Positions 58,287-64,000 of a stretch of 64,000 nucleotides of DNA are shown piece after piece. Each line of letters begins with the position of its first letter. Within the stretch, counting starts at the first letter, position 1. The position numbers were made by a program, and so were the translations under genes. This stretch comes from Sanderia malayensis (Eukaryota; Cnidaria; Scyphozoa; Semaeostomeae; Pelagiidae). The notes under the pieces were generated by a model. That model was given only the letters and a program-made list of their open reading frames with translations. It had not been told where the DNA came from and made no database searches. The stretch covers positions 4,058,392-4,122,391 of the forward strand of contig RQOL01000616.1 of assembly GCA_013076295.1 (NCBI GenBank), in the 5' to 3' direction.

Positions 58287-61281
58287 TTATCCATCATCAG
58301 CTTCCATTTTTTTCTTCTTTTTTTGTTTCTTTTTCTCAGCATGTCCTTGTTCTCTTTTTAACTCTTAAATAAAAACACAAATCATATTAACTCGGTGCAA
58401 TAAACGCGCGAAACTACATGATAAAACTCGAAGAACAGACTGAAAAATGAAAGACGAAATTAAAGTAACTTACTTTTGCTATTTGTACCTAGAGACGACT
58501 TTTTACCTTCCATTACCACAGTGTCGTTAGCTTGAATACATGCATCTTTTTCAGCATTTGCATCATCTGGTATGACATCATCTGTGTGTGAATTTTCTAC
58601 TGCCATCACCTCTTGATCAGTACTTTGTTTTTCAGTATTTGGTTTGCTTTTTTTCGCCCTCTCATCTTTCTTAGAAGTTTTGCCTTGTTTCCTAACTGTC
58701 ATGCAAACAGGTCGACCAGGAATGAATAATTCTGCCAACAGCACTGGACTCTCTGTCAACTAAAAAGAACATCAACCTCTTCAGTGCTGTCAACACACTA
58801 CTCGCAAGTCTCGCTAAGTTAACAGAGGCTGATTTAGTTCGTCAAGAGTCTATGGTTAGTTTCTCTTCCAGTTTAATTTTGCACCACCTACGTTTTCTTT
58901 TGAAAATCTCCAAGCTTTGAGGCTGCCATCTGAAGCAACAGTAAACAATACCACAAATGCTTCATTATCAGGATGTATGATGCACTGGATGGCTTTAACT
59001 CTGTGTAGAACAAAAAGGCATCATTATTCACATATGCTCTTTACTGCTGATTACCATTCACCCATATTGGACGTTTGAATATAATGGATTTCACACCTAA
59101 CATCATGTGCTTTAAATTTCTGCAATGTCTCTTCTTTGTTGAAGTCGTAAACAGTGATTTCCTCTGCCTCTCCGGCTAAAACGAGTACTTCTGGCTAAAA
59201 TAAAGATAGGGTGACCAATAGCCATTAATCAATGGCTGTTATTTGATTAGAGTAACCATTGAAGAAGTAAGTCTGAAAGCATCAAGTTTGATTTATGAAG
59301 AAAATAACAGAGGAAGAATAGGATTTAAAATATACCGTCAAGAAATCAACTGCTAATATTGTTTTCAGGCAATCTATGGTCTTAACATTACTTGCATCCT
59401 ACAAATAAACAATGACAATAACAAATAAAAGTATGTGAATTGATTAAAAGTTATGCTTGATCATATATACAGTAGGAAAATAAAATGTTTTAAAAAACTT
59501 ACAGATATTTTGTTAATAGTTGCTTTTGATCCAGACGCTACAACATAACTGTCTCCACTCGGTGACCAAACAACAATATCAGCAACTAAAATGAAACAAA
59601 CACAACGCATCAACTTAAAAATCCGACAAAACTATTTCAACTTTCAAACAAACCACTATATCAACTATTTCTGGTAACCAAACATAATGTGATGATATGT
59701 ACCTTGCTTTATGCTTGTCGTGTAAGCACTACGTCCAGTCAAAAGGTTCCAGGTTCTTAAAATTAAAATAATTTTCTCAATACCAAGCAATGCTGTATGT
59801 AAAAAAGGCAGCTTATCTAGGCGTGTCTGATGCTTCATTTAAATTACAACTGTTTTCAACCTGATAGTTTTATCCTTGGAGACAGACAAGGCCAAACGAC
59901 CTGAAGGATGAACTGATATGGAAGTGACAGCATCCCTGCAAGAAAGTAAAAATTAATAAATAACTAAATTGGTTTACCATAAATATTTACAAGTCTATAG
60001 CTTGCAGATACTTTAATCTATCTCTTTCAACTCTTGAGTATTTGTTAAACCATTTTTTTCTTCCTTGCAGCATCCTGGCTATAAGCCATGTTGCTTTTTG
60101 CAACTTCAATAAATGACAATCTTAAATGAAGGACAAAATTAAAATAACCTGTGTCCTTTCAGAGTTTTCAGACATTCCCAAGACTTGCACTTCCAAATGC
60201 AAATTGTACCATCCTCACTGGCACTAAGCATGTGTAAATTCCCGCTAAATGCAAGGCTTGTAATCGATCCTATAAATACAAAAGGCGAAGTATTAAATGT
60301 TACTGTTCTTATCCACCAAATCAAAAATGTGAGTAATAGAAACAGGACAGGATACAAGTAAGTAGCATTTTCTTACCACTCTGTTGAGCAAGTGAGCCAA
60401 GCTCTACATGTTTTCGCAAATCGTAAAGCCTGGAATAATATATTCAATGAATTTTGGCTCATTGCTATAATCTTTCTGATTAAGGAGAATCATCAACTGC
60501 ACAGAAAGTTGCACCAGGATGCTGTTTGATTTACATTGCTAGAGTAGTGTTATTAATCTATTACTCTGTTGTTATTAATATATCTGCCATTGTGATAATG
60601 ATAAACAATAAACAGTAGTTCCTGTTCCTGACTAGAAACTCTGTTGTGTGTGGGCAAGTTATTGCCTGTGCAAACTAAACTTGCCCACGTACTTTGCAAA
60701 GTTTCCTGTCTGGCAGTAGTTCTAGCTTTCAATGCTCCATATTTTACCTTATTGTTTCATCTGTGCTACCTGATGCAAGAAACTTTTCACTTGCAGAAAC
60801 TGTTTTAACACATCCATCGTGTCCTTGATCGGTGAATCTTGGAACAAAATGCCATTCCTGTAACTCATACAAGAGACAAAAGCTAAAATTTGATATCAGA
60901 CGATAAGGTTTTGGGGCCTCAGTGAAAAGTGGTGAACACGGCAGTTAAATATCTTAAATACTACTGCTAATAAGAGTTAGGAAGATTAGTAAACACACGA
61001 TAAGTGGTATGACAGCATAAATCAAGCACCCTCCTCCAGGCCCTGTGTTGACAAATGTATGAACGTAATGCACCACGTGGCTTGGCTGGCCTGGTAAAAG
61101 CGTTGGCCTAACGCTATAAATACAAATACTTTCAGAAATGTCGAAAAAATTGTATAAATTATAAAACGACAGAAGCATATGTCCAAATCACCTTTTCGTT
61201 ATTCTCTTGCTTTATAAACTGTAAGCCAATAATAGCATGGTTATAAGTTCCAACTACAACTTCGATTACATCGTCAGCCAT
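58287..61281 (-). CDS. PAK1IP1: PAK1-interacting protein 1 / Mak11 WD40 protein
   Basis: Nucleolar WD40 protein needed for 60S ribosomal subunit maturation; the human member also binds PAK1. Exons (minus): 61281-61192, 60857-60748, 60429-60377, 60269-60149, 59935-59861, 59755-59703, 59585-59503, 59398-59336, 59194-59097, 59000-58892, 58759-58474, 58363-58287; 405 aa versus 392 in human. The opening IEVVVGTYNHAIIGLQF is followed by blades with GSTDETIRLYD, LSASEDGTICIW, VSKDKTIRTWNL, WSPSGDSYVVASG and VASDGSLKAWRF. The tail after LLAELFIPGRPVCMTV is Lys-rich and ends in a run of lysines plus MEADDG, a likely nucleolar signal. The segment LHMLSASEDGTICIWK followed by WECLK closely recalls human PAK1IP1. 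The gene is convergent with villin. Confidence 0.94.
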
Positions 61282-61397
61282 TTTTCCACTCACGTGCGTG
61301 CAGGCATTGCGTAGTTACTACATTGCGTCCCTGTGGTACCTTCGTTGGACAACTCGGAAAAGAGACTTATTTTCTAGTCAAAATGTGTGGTCTGCTC

Positions 61398-62530
61398 CCT
61401 AACCCTAAGGCCTATGTTTCAGCCATCGGCACGTCATATACGCTCCTGCGCAGTACCGATAACTATGCTACTGCGCATACTGACCACCTTTCTCCTCCGC
61501 ATGATGAAGCCTTAGCCCTAACCCTAACCCTAGCCCTAACCCTAACCCTAAGGCCTATGCATCAGCCGTCGACACGTCATATACGCTCCTGCGCAGTACC
61601 GATAACTATGCTACTGCGCATACTGACCACCTTTCTCCTCCGCATGACGAAGCCTTAACCCTAACCCTAACCCTAGCCCTAACCCTAACCCTAAGGCCTA
61701 TGCATCAGCCGTCGGCACGTCATATACGCTCCTGCGCAGTACCGATAACTATGCTACTGCGCATACTGACCACCTTTCTCCTCCGCATGATGAAGCCTTA
61801 GCCCTAACCCTAGCCCTAACCCTAACCCTAAGGCCTATGCATCAGCCGTCGGCACGTCATATACGCTCCTGCGCAGTACCGATAACTATGCTACTGCGCA
61901 TACTGACCACCTTTCTCCTCCGCATGACGAAGCCTTAGCCCTAACCCTAACCCTAGCCCTAACCCTAACCCTAAGGCCTATGCATCAGCCGTCGGCACGT
62001 CATATACGCTCCTGCGCAGTACCGATAACTATGCTACTGCGCATACTGACCACCTTTCCCCTCCGCATGACGAAGCCTTAGCCCTAACCCTAACCCTAGC
62101 CCTAACCCTAGCCCTAGGCCTATGTATCAGCCATCGGCACGTCATATAAGCTCCTGCGCAGTACCGATAACTATGCTACTGCGCATACTGACCACCTTTC
62201 TCCTCCGCATGACGTATGCTTAGCTTAGCCCTAACCCCAGCCCTAACCTTAAGGCCTATGTATCAGCCAACGGCACGTCATATACGCTCCTGCGCAGTAC
62301 CGATAACTATGCTACTGCGCATACTGACCACCTTTCTCCTCCGCATGACGTATGCTTAGCTTAGCCCTAACCCCAGCCCTAACCTTAAGGCCTATGTATC
62401 AGCCAACGGCACGTCATATACGCTCCTGCGCAGTACCGATAACTATGCTACTGCCCATAATCAACACCTTTCTTCTCCGCATGACGTAGCCTCAGCCCTA
62501 GCCCCAGCCCTAACCCTAACCCTAGGGCCT
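61398..62530. repeat. Satellite, 136-143-bp unit alternating with CCCTAA repeats
   Basis: Eight tandem units are marked by GGCACGTCATATACGCTCCT (variants at about 61428, 61572, 61714, 61851, 61994, 62136, 62272, 62408). Each runs through GCGCAGTACCGATAACTATG and CTCCTCCGCATGA, then a run of CCCTAA/GCCCTAA telomere-like repeats. Units in the middle are almost identical; those at the right-hand end are diverged. A ninth fragment lies near 62681-62730. It lies immediately upstream of PAK1IP1. Confidence 0.9.
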
Positions 62531-63393
62531 ATGCATCAGCAACAAATACCTGAAGACGAGTAAAGCTCGAAACGTTGTATATGTATTTACTTCTTTTGCA
62601 CATATTAAATTACCTAAACATTAAATTTGTTGCTTTATATTTTGAAATGATGTGCTGAACGGAAACAATTTGGATTTTCCTATGCATCAGCCAACGGCAC
62701 GTCATAAACGCTGCTGCGCAGTAGCTATGAATTTGTTGTTTCGGAGAGGAGCAAGCATTAAATTAGGGGGCGTGAGACTCCAAGTCTGGGTTTGCAGTCA
62801 AAATCTCTCAGCATATTTCTCTTGACCGGAGGAAATTTTACTAAGATTTCAGGAATTTTGTCAAATTTCGAATTGAAAGAACTATTTTTATTGTAATCTA
62901 AACCTCCTTAATCATGGGTGTGTTTTTCACTCCGGGGCGTATAATGAAATGGAGAATGTAAGACACAGACATCCTGTAAAGGTCAGGTTGTCAGGGAAAT
63001 GGCTTTCTTTTCACGTGGTTTGCAAGTCGCCTGAACATAATACGCAGGTTAAAGGCCTTACAAGATCAAAAGGCAAAACAGTACAATGGTAATGAATCTA
63101 ATAAGACTTCATTCGAGAAAACACCTTCAAAATGCCCAGTGCGTGATGCGTGGTGGAGAACGACAATGAAAAGTGGGCGTTTTTCATAGGATTATTACGT
63201 CATGGCCATTCTAATTGGACACAAAGTATTTGCTCAATCAAAATATTAGTAAGCCAAGCCTGAACAGCAGCCATAAATGGGCAAGGCGAGGTTCGAGATT
63301 TGATCAAACTGCAAACAGATCGAAAGAAACCACCAAAGAAGCTGACATCTTGTAAGATTCAAGAACTTTCTAAGACCTCCCAAGGGAATAAGA
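62531..63393. other. Intergenic sequence with a small inverted repeat
   Basis: AGCAACAAAT (about 62538) and ATTTGTTGCT (about 62624) form an inverted pair around a CTGAAGACGAG-loop-CTCGAAACG hairpin. A fragment of the satellite unit follows at about 62681. Beyond that, up to the gene start at 63394, no exon or repeat is recognised; promoter elements of that gene are presumed. Confidence 0.45.
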
Positions 63394-63962
63394 ATGGATG
63401 ACTACAAACGTCTCGAGTTTATTCAGCTCCAATCAACACTTGGTCGTGAGCAGGTAATGTGTGCGAGTTATCTTGATTTGAAGATCTCTCTGACATGCTG
63501 AGTTAATTAATTATTTCCAGATGTATTGCAAACAAGAAGGGATATTTCTAGGAATTTCCTAACAGACCTTTCTAAAGCACATGGAAGTACAGCAGATTTA
63601 AGAAGTTTAGGCAGCTGTTATTAATCTTGTGTTTTTGTTTGGGATCAAAATAGCAAATGAGCAGCTGAGAGGATGATAATTTGTTGAGGGTGCAAATAAA
63701 CGATTTATTCCCACATTTTCCCAGATAACACTAGTTCTCGATCTAAACGTGACACGACCGAAAAAGAGAGCCACAATTTACCACCCATATAATACGAGAA
63801 GGAATCTCTTCTGGGTTGGGCCTACGTTTTGCTCGCTCTATTTCGTCTTCCTGTGTGCTATTTATTGATATTGCAAACAATACCAGAGAATTTTTATTAT
63901 TCTCGTTCAATATCGTTGTTGTTTACTGCAGTTCACAGGATTCGAGCATGAAGGACTTGAAG
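63394..63962 (+). CDS. First two exons of an unidentified gene (runs off the window)
   Basis: Exon 1 at 63394-63453 starts at ATG and encodes MDDYKRLEFIQLQSTLGREQ, followed by donor GTAATG. Exon 2 at 63932-63962 follows a good acceptor (TTTACTGCAG) and encodes FTGFEHEGLE before donor GTATAT. The phases agree. The remaining gene lies beyond 64000. The family is not recognised from 30 residues. The model could be wrong, but two matching splice sites with a shared open frame make it reasonable. Confidence 0.5.
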
Positions 63963-64000
63963 GTATATCTTGCTTAAACTGTAGAGATGGCTGTCCTGGA

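Noticed and set aside
61323..61658. A 111-codon plus-strand open frame
   Set aside because: It runs straight through the satellite and CCCTAA repeats and reads as LTLTLALT-type repeat translation.
62549..62590. Hammerhead-ribozyme-like core (CTGAAGA, hairpin, GAAAC)
   Set aside because: The closing pair of stem II would be C-C, or needs a bulge, and no cleavage triplet with proper stems I and III is evident. Left as a hairpin only.

Overview
This is animal nuclear DNA. It is AT-rich, its genes are split by many short GT-AG introns (a few GC-AG), and it encodes metazoan families: GATA factors, villin, a cadherin/EGF protein, a SEA/SH3 transmembrane protein and a PAN/EGF secreted protein. Telomere-type CCCTAA repeats and many short DNA transposons fill the gaps. 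A non-bilaterian animal such as a sponge would fit the gene set and the small introns, but that is an inference. I built the gene models by hand from reading frame, splice sites, intron phase and family motifs. Unless noted, every model keeps one open frame across all its exons.

Layout. 0.6-6.9 kb: two GATA genes tail to tail, one with a single finger (+) and one with two fingers (-). 7-12 kb: mostly non-coding, with one orphan exon-like block. 12.1-15.5 kb: a sphingoid-base-1-phosphate phosphatase (-, 13 exons). 15.5-19.3 kb: repeats, including a TA-flanked element that carries a nested Harbinger-like MITE and directly abuts a second TA-flanked element. 19.8-26.5 kb: a large transmembrane protein (+) with a Ser/Thr-rich ectodomain, a SEA domain on the predicted cytoplasmic side and three SH3 domains. 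26.5-28.8 kb: tRNA-like sequences and a palindromic tandem array. 28.8-35.3 kb: a secreted EGF/cadherin protein with duplicated beta-type modules (-, 17 exons). 36.4-42.1 kb: mitochondrial elongation factor 4, GUF1 (-, 21 exons). It shares a 256-bp promoter interval with an intronless hexosaminidase D gene (+, 42.3-44.0 kb). 44.2-44.7 kb: a C1orf131-like nucleolar protein (-). 45.4-49.2 kb: a spliced tryptophanase gene (+). 50.2-51.4 kb: a PAN/EGF secreted protein (+). 52-58.1 kb: villin (+, 27 exons), convergent with PAK1IP1/Mak11 (-, 12 exons, 58.3-61.3 kb). 61.4-62.5 kb: a satellite alternating with CCCTAA repeats. 63.4 kb to the end: the first two exons of an unidentified gene (+).

The genes do not form one pathway. 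GUF1 belongs to mitochondrial translation; C1orf131 and PAK1IP1 belong to ribosome biogenesis; the phosphatase and hexosaminidase D to lipid and glycan turnover; villin and the SH3 protein to the cytoskeleton and signalling. The tryptophanase stands out: it is a bacterial-type, indole-forming enzyme, it carries three spliceosomal introns, and it sits between ordinary animal genes. This points to an old, domesticated horizontal transfer. The SEA-inside/SH3 receptor is the most unusual protein architecture in the window.
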